A program made the translations under genes and the position numbers. DNA of 10,860 nucleotides from an uncultured Bacilli bacterium. GTDB lineage: Bacteria > Bacillota_I > Bacilli_A > RF39 > UBA660. Location: positions 1 through 10,860 of the forward strand of contig CAKONA010000017.1 in NCBI GenBank assembly GCA_934096785.1, written 5' to 3'. How positions within the stretch are numbered: the stretch's first letter is position 1; each line of letters starts with the position of its first letter. Below are positions 1-6,507 of the stretch, piece after piece. The notes below the pieces were generated by a model, which was not told where the DNA came from, ran no database searches, and saw nothing but the letters and a program-made list of their open reading frames with translations.

Positions 1-35
1 CAAATAACCCTTAGACTTAATCTAAAGGTTATTTG
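1..35 (-). terminator. Terminator-like hairpin at window edge
   Basis: CAAATAACCCTTAGA (1-15) and TCTAAAGGTTATTTG (21-35) pair over 15 positions with one mismatch and a 5-base loop. The stem lies at the 3' end of the leftward small RNA. The expected U-run would be left of base 1, so the terminator reading cannot be completed here. Confidence 0.5.
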
Positions 36-118
36 TAATCAACTTGACCGTCTTTCAGGTCTAAATGTCTTCTTAATTTGAGTGTATTTCAACTCATAGC
101 AGAATTACTTCTACTAAT
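1..118 (-). ncRNA. Structured small RNA, tracrRNA-like layout, partial at left edge
   Basis: A minus-strand promoter (122-150) faces this stretch and no reading frame is present. Read on the minus strand, the transcript would start near 115-118. It holds a run of small hairpins: AGAA/TTCT, GAGT/ACTC (84-99) and GACC/GGTC (45-60). It ends in a 15-bp stem (1-15 with 21-35, one mismatch) that looks like an intrinsic terminator whose U-tract would lie outside the window. A 5' portion followed by a short nexus-like hairpin and a terminal stem is the layout of a Cas9 tracrRNA. The stretch ACTCAAATTAAG would pair with a repeat beginning GTTTGAGT. No cas gene or repeat is inside the window, so this is inference. 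An RNA antitoxin or another sRNA is possible. Confidence 0.45.
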
Positions 119-121
119 ATT

Positions 122-150
122 ATTATACTCAATTTGTAAAAGAAAATCAA
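122..150 (-). promoter_or_regulatory. Strong promoter for the leftward small RNA
   Basis: Read on the minus strand, the -35 is TTGATT (145-150), the spacer is exactly 17 bases, and the -10 is a perfect TATAAT (122-127). This is close to the sigma-A consensus. The predicted start is near 115-118. It fires away from the toxin-like operon and into the structured, ORF-free stretch at the left edge. Confidence 0.7.
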
Positions 151-243
151 CAAAATATTAAAAAAATTTTATTTTCATTAATTTTTCTTAAAATAAAAAG
201 TTTTGCAAATATATAAATTCGTGTAGAAAAATATATAAATATG

Positions 244-255
244 TGCTATTATAAT
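244..255 (+). promoter_or_regulatory. Probable extended -10 promoter of the toxin-like operon
   Basis: TGCTATTAT (TG at 244-245, hexamer 247-252) gives an extended -10, and a TATAAT also occurs at 250-255. There is no convincing -35, which fits an extended -10 promoter. The start would be near 260, leaving a leader of about 25 bases before the TTG start. Confidence 0.4.
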
Positions 256-285
256 ATAGAATTTTACTTTTAGGAGGCATGCGTT

Positions 286-792
286 TTGAGCATAAATGAT
301 GAATTAAATAAATTAAATAATAATCAGCGACAAGAATTAGAAAAATGGTTTGCTGAACAAATATATAAATTAAATAAAGTTAATAAAAATGAACAACTAA
401 ACTATGTACCATATGTAACTAGAAAGCAAGTAGTATGGGTAGATTTTGGAGTTAATATTGGTCAAGAATTAAATCATTCGCATCCTGCTATTGTATTATA
501 TTCAAGACCAAATGTTGGGACTGTCTTAGTTGCTCCTTTAACAAGTAAGAAAAATGAATCTGATGTCGTTATGGATATTGGAGAAATTAAAGATTTTGAA
601 GGATTTTCTTATTGTAAAATAGATCAATTAAGAGCAATAAGTAAATTAAGAATACAAACAAAGAAGTTTGAAAATAAATATTATAATAATTTTAATAGAG
701 AAACTGGCAAATACTCTAATCCAGAAGTATCAACAGAGCAAATGAATTTAATAGATATTGCTATTCAAGAATTAAAATATAGGTCAAAATAA
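286..792 (+). CDS. PemK/MazF-fold toxin-like protein with helical N-terminal extension
   Basis: A 168-residue protein. Residues about 47-165 match the PemK/MazF family: VVWVDFG (49-55), IGQEL (58-62), HPAIVL (66-71), a second strand VLVAPLTSK (80-88), then DQLR (113-116) and a terminal helix. The family contains mRNA endoribonucleases, usually neutralised by a small antitoxin. The first 45 residues are a charged, helix-prone extension that plain MazF (about 115 residues) lacks. The arginine usual before the PAVV-type strand (R25 in MazF of Bacillus) appears to be His66 here, while the PLTS threonine (T86) is present. So cleavage activity is uncertain. No antitoxin-sized gene lies upstream; the only neighbour there is the divergent small RNA. 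The TTG start is fixed by AGGAGG (272-277), 8 bases away. The next gene follows after 51 bases on the same strand. Confidence 0.75.
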   Translation: MSINDELNKLNNNQRQELEKWFAEQIYKLNKVNKNEQLNYVPYVTRKQVVWVDFGVNIGQELNHSHPAIVLYSRPNVGTVLVAPLTSKKNESDVVMDIGEIKDFEGFSYCKIDQLRAISKLRIQTKKFENKYYNNFNRETGKYSNPEVSTEQMNLIDIAIQELKYRSK

Positions 793-843
793 GTAATAGA
801 ACTAATAATTATTATATAGATGTTTATTAGAAAGAGGTTTTAA

Positions 844-2841
844 ATGTCTAAAATAAAAGATAATATTTTAAAATTAATAAATAAAATATTTAATAGAAGC
901 ACTAATAGCCAAAAAGTTCTTCCACCATCTCGATTCGAAACAATATTACAAGACTTTACAAGTAGTGGCATTGTTAGAGATTTTGAAAAAGATATTGATA
1001 ATGGTATTAATATAACAAGGTTAGATGCTTTTTATGGTAAAAAATTAGAAAATGAAAAAAGTATATATAATATGCCATTAGTTAGTAGATTATCTGAAAT
1101 GCAAACTATTGAACTAGCAAAGCAATTTTTTTCAAATTTAGGAACAGAATTATCTAACAATGCTATTCAAGTAATAGAAGGTAAGTCTAGTAAATTTAAA
1201 TTTATTTTTGAAAAATACGGAAAATCATTAGATAATAAAGGAAATCCAAGAGAAGCAGAAGTTAGTAATTTTAGTGAAATATATTGCCCTAGAAGAAGCG
1301 ATTTAAGAGATTTATATAGTATTGTTCATGAAGTTACTCATACATTTGATTTAGAAAATGGAGATACTGAATCAAGAAAGATTTTTGGAGAAATTGCACC
1401 ACAATGCATGGAAAGAATGTTAGACGAATATTTATTAAACTTAAATGATAAAGATATACAAAAATATGGATTAAATAGGACTACTTTGATACAAGATGTT
1501 AGAAATAGACAAGTATCAACATTCCTTTCAAGAAAAGATAATATTAAATATTTTAATAATAGAACTGGAAATCAAGAACTGGATTTAAGGTATATATTAG
1601 CACAAATTTATTCATCTGCATTTATGAAACAAGACAAAAAGACGAGAGTAGATAGTTTAGTTGAATTTATGAAAAACATAGCAAACAATGAATTTGACTC
1701 TTGTAGCAAGGCATTTGGAGTCGATTTTAAAAATAAATTAAAAACTCAATTATTAATGCTAGAAATAATTAATAATGTAAGAAATACTCATAACCAAATT
1801 GTGTTACAAGAAAAGTTGCAGGAAATATTAGAAAAATCAAAAAGTGGTAAAAATTTTATAGAGATACTTGGAAATCAAAATATACACATTAATCTAGAAT
1901 CTAAAATACCATTTGTATTAATTACACCATCAACTTTAAAAAATACTCAAACATTAGTAATGGAATCAAATAATTTAGAAACAAATAATATTCAGAGTCT
2001 ATTAAGACAAGCATTAAGTACAGGAAAAGACTTAAATGATATTTTAAAAGGAAGTAATCCAATTTTAATACCAATATTACCAAGTGAATCACCCAGCGCT
2101 CCATATTATCAACAATTATCAGCGGAATGCTTTCAAAATGGAGAAAGACCAGATTTAAATGTAGTAGAAGCCATAAATAAAGCAAAAGAAATTATGAAAA
2201 ATCAATATAATGTAAATTTGAATGATAAAATATTTTTAAATGGATATTCTTCATCTGGATGTTTTGCACAAAGATTTTCTTTAATTCATCCAGAACTTAT
2301 TGATACAGCTTGTATTGGTGGAGCAAGTGGAAGTATTCCTATTCCAAATTTAGATTTAGATTATCCTTTAGGAATAAAAAATTATGAAGAATTATTTGGT
2401 AAAAAATTCGATATTGAAGAATACAAAAAGATTACATTTAATTATTATGTTGGAAGTTTAGAGTGTGAAACAAAATCTTCAGATAGAACAGATGAAAATG
2501 GAAATTTAGCGCCTATGCATGATATGAGTTATTTTGATAGAAGCGTCCCTACAGATGTAGGAGAATCTTATAGAAAAAGTTTAGGACAAGATATGTTTGA
2601 AAGAGCTAAAAATACAGTAGCGATATTAAGAAATAATGAAATTAATATAAGTCATACAATTATTCCTAATATAGCTCACAATAACAATGAAGCACTTAAA
2701 TTAGCACAAAAAAATCCTTTATATAAAAATGCTAGAGGAATTAGATTTTCCCAAGAACAAATAATTCTTTCAACATTTAATAAAATGAAACAACGAGATA
2801 TTAGTAAGGAAAATAACGATACATTAATTGACCATGACTAG
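844..2841 (+). CDS. Two-domain protein: gluzincin-type metallopeptidase plus alpha/beta hydrolase
   Basis: A 665-residue protein with no obvious signal peptide or membrane segment, so probably cytosolic. Residues about 80-330 carry HEVTH (162-166) with a downstream glutamate in GEIAP (E183). This spacing and context recall M3-type (oligoendopeptidase-like) zinc peptidases, with two His and one Glu as zinc ligands. Residues about 350-640 look like an alpha/beta-hydrolase of the esterase/PHB-depolymerase-like type: a strand (IPILP), then the nucleophile elbow NGYSSSG (466-472, Ser469), IHPELID (481-487), IGGASG (491-496) and a candidate catalytic His612 in NIAHNN. The acid residue is not certain. 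It follows the toxin-like gene in the same operon, with AGAGG a few bases before the ATG. A strong terminator lies 12 bases after the stop. I infer a bifunctional enzyme or a peptidase with a binding hydrolase-fold domain; the substrate is unknown. Confidence 0.65.
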   Translation: MSKIKDNILKLINKIFNRSTNSQKVLPPSRFETILQDFTSSGIVRDFEKDIDNGINITRLDAFYGKKLENEKSIYNMPLVSRLSEMQTIELAKQFFSNLGTELSNNAIQVIEGKSSKFKFIFEKYGKSLDNKGNPREAEVSNFSEIYCPRRSDLRDLYSIVHEVTHTFDLENGDTESRKIFGEIAPQCMERMLDEYLLNLNDKDIQKYGLNRTTLIQDVRNRQVSTFLSRKDNIKYFNNRTGNQELDLRYILAQIYSSAFMKQDKKTRVDSLVEFMKNIANNEFDSCSKAFGVDFKNKLKTQLLMLEIINNVRNTHNQIVLQEKLQEILEKSKSGKNFIEILGNQNIHINLESKIPFVLITPSTLKNTQTLVMESNNLETNNIQSLLRQALSTGKDLNDILKGSNPILIPILPSESPSAPYYQQLSAECFQNGERPDLNVVEAINKAKEIMKNQYNVNLNDKIFLNGYSSSGCFAQRFSLIHPELIDTACIGGASGSIPIPNLDLDYPLGIKNYEELFGKKFDIEEYKKITFNYYVGSLECETKSSDRTDENGNLAPMHDMSYFDRSVPTDVGESYRKSLGQDMFERAKNTVAILRNNEINISHTIIPNIAHNNNEALKLAQKNPLYKNARGIRFSQEQIILSTFNKMKQRDISKENNDTLIDHD

Positions 2842-2853
2842 CTTAAAGATAAT

Positions 2854-2895
2854 AATAGAGTATATATAATAGCCGAATGTTACATATACTCTATT
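2854..2895. terminator. Bidirectional intrinsic terminator
   Basis: AATAGAGTATAT (2854-2865) and ATATACTCTATT (2884-2895) form a perfect 12-bp stem with an 18-base loop. On the plus strand a short T-run follows (TTTT overlapping 2894-2897). On the minus strand ATTATCTTT follows. It lies between the convergent ends of the two-domain hydrolase gene and the tnpV gene and probably stops both. Confidence 0.75.
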
Positions 2896-2927
2896 TTAAA
2901 TTTATCATTACTTTTAAATCTTTTATT

Positions 2928-3317
2928 TTAACAACAAATCAATTCATTAAAAACAAGTTCTTCAGCTTGAGCCTTAATAGAGTTCATTGTACCTACCCAA
3001 TAAAGCATATCAGTATTTTTCATATCTTCTGTCAAATTGCTTTTTGCTTTCAATTGGTCAATTATTTGTTCCACTCTACTTTGTGCCGTTTTTTGTATTT
3101 CTTTCAAGTGAGTATTCAAAGTTCCATTCATAAGCATTATAGTATAATCAGTTTTTTTGTGTTCTTTCAAGTATTTTAATCTCGTTTTTCCATATTTGTT
3201 TAAGGTGATTTTTTCTTGTTTAGGTGCTATGATATTAGGTATATAATAATCCCCCTCTAAATGATATTCAATATCTGTTCTTTCATCAATTTTTATTTTT
3301 GGTAATTCATTATCCAT
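2928..3317 (-). CDS. tnpV: TnpV family transposon-encoded protein
   Basis: A 129-residue protein. The family signature is clear: an N-terminal part with YYIPN (24-28), then KYGKTRLKYLKEHKK (41-55) followed by YTIMLMNGTLNTHL (58-71), and the C-terminal block WVGTMNSIKAQAEELV (107-122) ending NELICC. TnpV is a small protein carried by Tn4451-type mobilizable elements of Clostridia. Its biochemical role is not established, and it is not needed for excision by TnpX. The ATG is set by AGGAGG, 8 bases upstream. This Shine-Dalgarno lies right behind the relaxase stop 15 bases upstream, so the two genes are probably translated from one message. A second, broken tnpV lies at 5031-5380 on the other strand. 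Confidence 0.88.
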   Translation of the reverse strand: MDNELPKIKIDERTDIEYHLEGDYYIPNIIAPKQEKITLNKYGKTRLKYLKEHKKTDYTIMLMNGTLNTHLKEIQKTAQSRVEQIIDQLKAKSNLTEDMKNTDMLYWVGTMNSIKAQAEELVFNELICC

Positions 3318-3332
3318 AATTTTTTCCTCCTT

Positions 3333-4721
3333 TTAAAATCTGGTATCATTATTTTTCTTTTTATTTTTAGTTTGCTTGTTTTCATTTGGTATAGTTACTT
3401 TTCTAGCAATGTTATTTGCAATTTCATTATCATTGTTATCAAATATTCCATTCTTGTATAGGTCATCACTAACAATTTTATAGTTATTATCTTTATCATA
3501 GCAAATTCTTTTATGAAAATGGCTCATAATACTACACCAAAAGTCTTTAAATTTCTGCAATTCTTGTTTTATCTTTTCTTTTTCAGTTTGCAATCTGACT
3601 ATAATCTTATCTTTAGTAGATATTTCACTTTTAAGATTTCCAATTTCATCATCTTTTTGCTTTAATTGATATTTTAATGAACGATTTTCTTTTTCTATTT
3701 CAAAAGCAGAATGTTCAAAATCTTTAATTGCCACATTTAAGTCATTTACACTTCTTACTGTCTGGGTTATATCTTTTACATCTTCTGTATAATTTTTGAT
3801 TTTCTGGACATCCTCACTTGAAATAATCATATTATTTTTGTTTAGCTTAGTAGGTTTTAAACTGTCTAATATTGTATTTATATTATTGCTGGTGTTATCA
3901 AGTTTTTTAGTTTGAGTATTTGCTTTTTCAAGTTTTTGCTCTTTCTGTTTCAGCTGTTTTTTGATTTCTCTATAATTGCCCATTTCATTAACATTGATGT
4001 CTTGATTTCTACCTTTTTGCTTTTGCTTTAATCGTGTATTAACTTCATAAAACTTATTATATGATTTAATACAAGTATTTCGCATTTTATCTTGTATTTC
4101 AGTAAGTGTTGCTTTTGTAAATAATTTACTTTTTCCAACTTGCTTTTTCATTCCTCTAGTACAATTTGTAGTTACTGGAACACCTACAATATGCATATGG
4201 GGAGAAACTTCATCAAAGTGTATAGTTGCATTTGCTATTTTAAAATCTGGTACAATTTTAATTAAGTCCTTTACTTGTTCATTATATACATCAACCATTT
4301 TAAACCTATATCTTTCGTCTTTATCATTCCAAAAGTCCATATCTCCAAGTTCTATTATAATTTCACACGCAATATCATTTTGAGAATCACATACTTTTTT
4401 GAAGTAATCTTCAATTTTTCTATCTTCACGAATTTGATTATTGTTATATTCAATTCTAGCTTGTTCAAATTCTTCTAAATATACTTGCTTAACATCGTTT
4501 ACAATATCATTCGTTCCATAAATTGTTCTAATTAGTTCTGTTTGATTATCATAATCTCTTAAATTGTGTTTATTAACATCTGATAAATCTTTTGCATTTT
4601 GAATAGCATTATTAGCTAGAGAAGTTGTGCCAGATACATTTTCCTTTGCAACTTTTTTTGCTAATTTACTTTTGTTTTTATCACTACCCAAGTGAAAAGA
4701 ATATGCTAATTCTTGTTCCAT
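3333..4721 (-). CDS. mobV: MobV family relaxase (Mob/Pre plasmid recombination protein), copy A
   Basis: A 462-residue relaxase that would nick oriT and pilot single-stranded DNA into a recipient, using a helper element's conjugation machine. Motif I is HNLRDYDNQ (52-60). The metal-binding motif is IHFDEVSPHMHIVGVPV (167-183), with His168, His175 and His177 matching the HxDE...PHxH pattern of MobV (Pfam Mob_Pre). Residues about 240-275 and 330-395 are Lys/Glu/Gln-rich and likely form coiled coils; the tail is strongly basic (KNKKKNN). The chosen start is the ATG at 4721, because AGGAGG (4730-4735) sits 8 bases before it. A possible GTG at 4730 overlaps that Shine-Dalgarno and is unlikely. tnpV follows 15 bases after the stop. 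The leader upstream is packed with inverted repeats and is the likely oriT. Confidence 0.9.
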   Translation of the reverse strand: MEQELAYSFHLGSDKNKSKLAKKVAKENVSGTTSLANNAIQNAKDLSDVNKHNLRDYDNQTELIRTIYGTNDIVNDVKQVYLEEFEQARIEYNNNQIREDRKIEDYFKKVCDSQNDIACEIIIELGDMDFWNDKDERYRFKMVDVYNEQVKDLIKIVPDFKIANATIHFDEVSPHMHIVGVPVTTNCTRGMKKQVGKSKLFTKATLTEIQDKMRNTCIKSYNKFYEVNTRLKQKQKGRNQDINVNEMGNYREIKKQLKQKEQKLEKANTQTKKLDNTSNNINTILDSLKPTKLNKNNMIISSEDVQKIKNYTEDVKDITQTVRSVNDLNVAIKDFEHSAFEIEKENRSLKYQLKQKDDEIGNLKSEISTKDKIIVRLQTEKEKIKQELQKFKDFWCSIMSHFHKRICYDKDNNYKIVSDDLYKNGIFDNNDNEIANNIARKVTIPNENKQTKNKKKNNDTRF

Positions 4722-4740
4722 TAAAAGCACCTCCTTGAAC

Positions 4741-4814
4741 TTGCTTCATCAAGCAAAAGTGACATGATTTCTAAATTAGAACGTATTCGATTTAATATGT
4801 CACGTCTTTGCTTG
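4741..4814. repeat. Nested inverted repeats before mobV A, likely oriT core
   Basis: TTGCTT-CATC-AAGCAA (4741-4756) is a perfect small hairpin. CAAGCAAAAGTGACAT (4750-4765) and ATGTCAC...TTTGCTTG (4797-4814) form a larger arm with 7 + 8 perfect pairs separated by a small bulge, so AAGCAA can pair in two alternative ways. This lies about 20 bases upstream of the relaxase start codon. MobV relaxases typically nick at inverted repeats just upstream of their own gene, which supports the oriT reading. The nick position cannot be seen. Confidence 0.5.
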
Positions 4815-4819
4815 TGCGC

Positions 4820-4913
4820 CAAATTTTGTTAAAAATTTGTGTGCATTTTTTAGCCGAAGGCTTTGTAAAAATACGAAGTATTTTTACAGGACTTTGACCT
4901 TGTCATAAGTCCT
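4820..4913. repeat. Four tandem hairpins in the leader of mobV A
   Basis: Four stems follow one another. CAAATTTT/AAAATTTG (4820-4827, 4832-4839). AGCC-GAA-GGCT (4852-4862). GTAAAAATAC-GAA-GTATTTTTAC (4865-4887), a perfect 10-bp stem. AGGACTT-TGAC-CTT-GTCA-T-AAGTCCT (4888-4913), 11 pairs with one bulged base. Two have a GAA loop closed by a C-G pair on the plus strand. The rest of the 309-base gap (4914-5016) is AT-rich and holds no gene I can support. Confidence 0.65.
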
Positions 4914-5030
4914 AACCCAGTAAGATTAAATTAAGTACACTTTATAAAAATTTATTTTATAGAACAGCTTAAACAGATATAAAATTATAGTTCTAAAAGT
5001 AGAGAAATTGAATTTTGGGAGGTTTTAGAT

Positions 5031-5380
5031 ATGGTAGAGATAACTTATCACAAAGAAGAAGATTTTTTTGTTCCTAACTTATATTTGGAGAAAGAAAATT
5101 ATAAAAATGACTATATCATTGGAAAGTATGGACATTTAAGATTAGAGTATTTAAAAAATTATAGGAAATAATGTTTATGAATAAAACTTTAAGGCAACAT
5201 ATTGTTGATACTGATATACAAGCAAAAGAGAGAGTAGAATTACTTATGGATAAAATGTTAAAGAAAAATCCTATTGATGAAGAATTAAAAAATATTGCCC
5301 CGTTAAAATGGACTGGACTTATGAATAATTATAAACTTTGTGCTGAAGAAATTGTATATAAAGAACTTATATATTGTTAA
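5031..5380 (+). pseudogene. tnpV: Broken tnpV (split into two overlapping frames)
   Basis: An ATG at 5031, 8 bases after GGGAGG (5017-5022), opens a 46-residue frame with the TnpV N-terminal half, including GKYGHLRLEYLKN (31-43). It stops at TAA 5169-5171. The other half starts at the overlapping ATG (5171; TAATG) in another frame and runs 69 residues: MFMNKTLRQHI, then LKWTGLMNNYKLCAEEIVYKELIYC-type ending. Compared with the intact tnpV at 2928-3317, about five residues (the HKKTDYT region) are missing at the join, so a small out-of-frame deletion is the simplest explanation. The TAATG overlap could still allow coupled translation of two half-proteins. It diverges from mobV A across the likely oriT. 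Confidence 0.8.
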
Positions 5381-5424
5381 AAATTACTATTTTTATAAAT
5401 TATCACAGTGAAATCAGTTTCAAA

Positions 5425-5458
5425 GCAGAAGACTAACTCTCTCGAGCTAGCCTTCTGC
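5425..5458 (-). terminator. Hairpin terminator after the cargo gene
   Basis: GCAGAAGACTA (5425-5435) and TAGCCTTCTGC (5448-5458) pair over 11 positions with one mismatch. Read on the minus strand, the stem comes 33 bases after the stop of the cargo gene and is followed by TTTGAAAC, a weak U-tract. It also lies just downstream of the broken tnpV on the plus strand and may insulate both. Confidence 0.5.
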
Positions 5459-5490
5459 ATACTACTTGCACTTGCAATTTGGAAATTGAA

Positions 5491-6312
5491 TTACTCTTCT
5501 GTTGTTGCACACGAAGTTGCTTCTTCTCCTACTTGTCTCATGCGATGACTCTTGTTATTCTTGGCATCGGAAGTATAGACAATCTCATCATCAAAGTCAT
5601 TGTCAACAACCTTGAATCCAAGCGGTCTATATTCATGGCGATATACTGGTATAAATTTCATTTTGCCGTCAAGTAGTGCCATGAAAGTATTAATCTTTTC
5701 TTCCTCAGACATTTCTTCGCCACGACTTCTGTCATACTTAAAAACATCCCAAAAGTCATAGAATACTCTAAGGGAAAATCCTCTGCTACACAGCTCATCC
5801 CATTCTGTGTTTACTCGATGTATAACCTTCCACAAGTTTTCATAGTTCTGGAAAATCATACCATCACGCCAATCTTCATGTTGCTCTTCTGAGTCATGCA
5901 TACCGACATGGTTCTTGCATGCAATTTCGCTAATGCAACTAATCTTGGCACTGAGATAATCTTTATATCGAGACTGAGAGTTAAGCTTGAGAGCTTCATT
6001 ATGAAGTGCATAAAATTCCTCAAAAATCTTCTGGAAAACTTTAACATCTTCCTCGCTCAGTCTTTCATAGTTGCGTGTGTTCTCAGCAAGGTATTGTACA
6101 GCCTCTGTGATATTTTCGATGTGCCAACATACACCACCGCAATCTTCCCAATTGACTTTAGCAGACATTGACTTTTTAAAGAAAGCCTTAAGCATGGGTT
6201 TGATTTCTTCTGCACAAGATACATGATAATAACTACATTCCATAGCTCTATTCATATAGTCTGTCATCCGAGAGATAAAAGGGTTGTCTTTTTTTGCATT
6301 TTTTCCAAACAT
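5491..6312 (-). CDS. Cargo protein of unknown function
   Basis: A 273-residue protein that I do not recognise. It has no signal peptide or membrane segment and is probably soluble, with a mostly helical middle (65-175) rich in Glu and aromatic residues. It contains several Cys/His pairs (H30-x2-C33; C58, C62 and H64 in DCGGVCWH; C126, C132; HxxxxHED at 139-147), but no spacing I can match to a known metal site. The C-terminal third carries FYDFWDVFKYD (184-194), then YRHEYRPLGFKVVDND (224-239), and ends in a polar tail. Start: ATG at 6312 with AAGGAGG about 8 bases before. It has its own promoter (6392-6420) and terminator-like hairpin. Its G+C content is visibly higher than the flanking genes and its codons are less A/T-ending, so it was probably acquired separately. 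Confidence 0.7.
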   Translation of the reverse strand: MFGKNAKKDNPFISRMTDYMNRAMECSYYHVSCAEEIKPMLKAFFKKSMSAKVNWEDCGGVCWHIENITEAVQYLAENTRNYERLSEEDVKVFQKIFEEFYALHNEALKLNSQSRYKDYLSAKISCISEIACKNHVGMHDSEEQHEDWRDGMIFQNYENLWKVIHRVNTEWDELCSRGFSLRVFYDFWDVFKYDRSRGEEMSEEEKINTFMALLDGKMKFIPVYRHEYRPLGFKVVDNDFDDEIVYTSDAKNNKSHRMRQVGEEATSCATTEE

Positions 6313-6363
6313 AGTAGTTCCTCCTTATTTTCAATAAAACTGTTTAAATACAACCGCATAAGC

Positions 6364-6385
6364 ATAAGGAATAAACAATCCTTAT
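6364..6385. promoter_or_regulatory. Dyad at the transcription start of the cargo gene
   Basis: ATAAGGA (6364-6370) and TCCTTAT (6379-6385) are perfect inverted repeats with an 8-base spacer. The minus-strand -10 ends at 6392, so the predicted start (about 6385) coincides with one edge of the dyad. It could be a repressor operator covering +1, or a 5' hairpin protecting the message. Confidence 0.4.
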
Positions 6386-6391
6386 AATGTA

Positions 6392-6420
6392 ATTGTACCA
6401 TATTTTACATAAAAAATCAA
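6392..6420 (-). promoter_or_regulatory. Promoter of the cargo gene
   Basis: On the minus strand: -35 TTGATT (6415-6420), 17-base spacer, -10 TACAAT (6392-6397). This is a good sigma-A-type promoter. The leader to the ATG at 6312 would be about 73 bases and contains the ATAAGGA dyad. The -35 hexamer and spacing are the same as in the promoter at 122-150. Confidence 0.65.
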
Positions 6421-6472
6421 TCTTCACATTCTACAAAAGTATATTAAAATTTACAATAATTTACAAAATTTA

Positions 6473-6501
6473 TTGACTTTAAGCTAAAATCGTGGTATAT
6501 A
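6473..6501 (+). promoter_or_regulatory. Promoter facing the folded non-coding region
   Basis: -35 TTGACT (6473-6478), 17-base spacer, -10 TATATA (6496-6501) preceded by TGG, giving an extended -10. It points rightward, away from the cargo gene. The first real gene downstream (relaxase B) starts nearly 600 bases later, so the transcript has a very long folded leader or includes a separate RNA. Confidence 0.6.
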
Positions 6502-6507
6502 TTATGT

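Noticed and set aside
1..150. CRISPR array at the left edge
   Set aside because: No direct repeat of 25 or more bases with spacers occurs; only inverted repeats of a single RNA are seen.
2877..3179. Plus-strand reading frame of about 100 codons
   Set aside because: It lies antisense to tnpV, has no ribosome binding site, and its Phe/Ile/His-rich product is typical of an AT-rich shadow.
4722..4730. GTG start of relaxase A giving three extra residues
   Set aside because: The GTG overlaps the AGGAGG Shine-Dalgarno; the ATG at 4721 has the proper 8-base spacing.
5440..5451. Overlapping CTCGAG and GCTAGC, like a cloning scar
   Set aside because: They fall in the loop and inner stem of a natural-looking hairpin, and no vector sequence is visible nearby.
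5896..6171. Reading frames on both strands inside the cargo gene region
   Set aside because: They are fully contained in the 273-residue gene, which has promoter, ribosome binding site and terminator-like hairpin.
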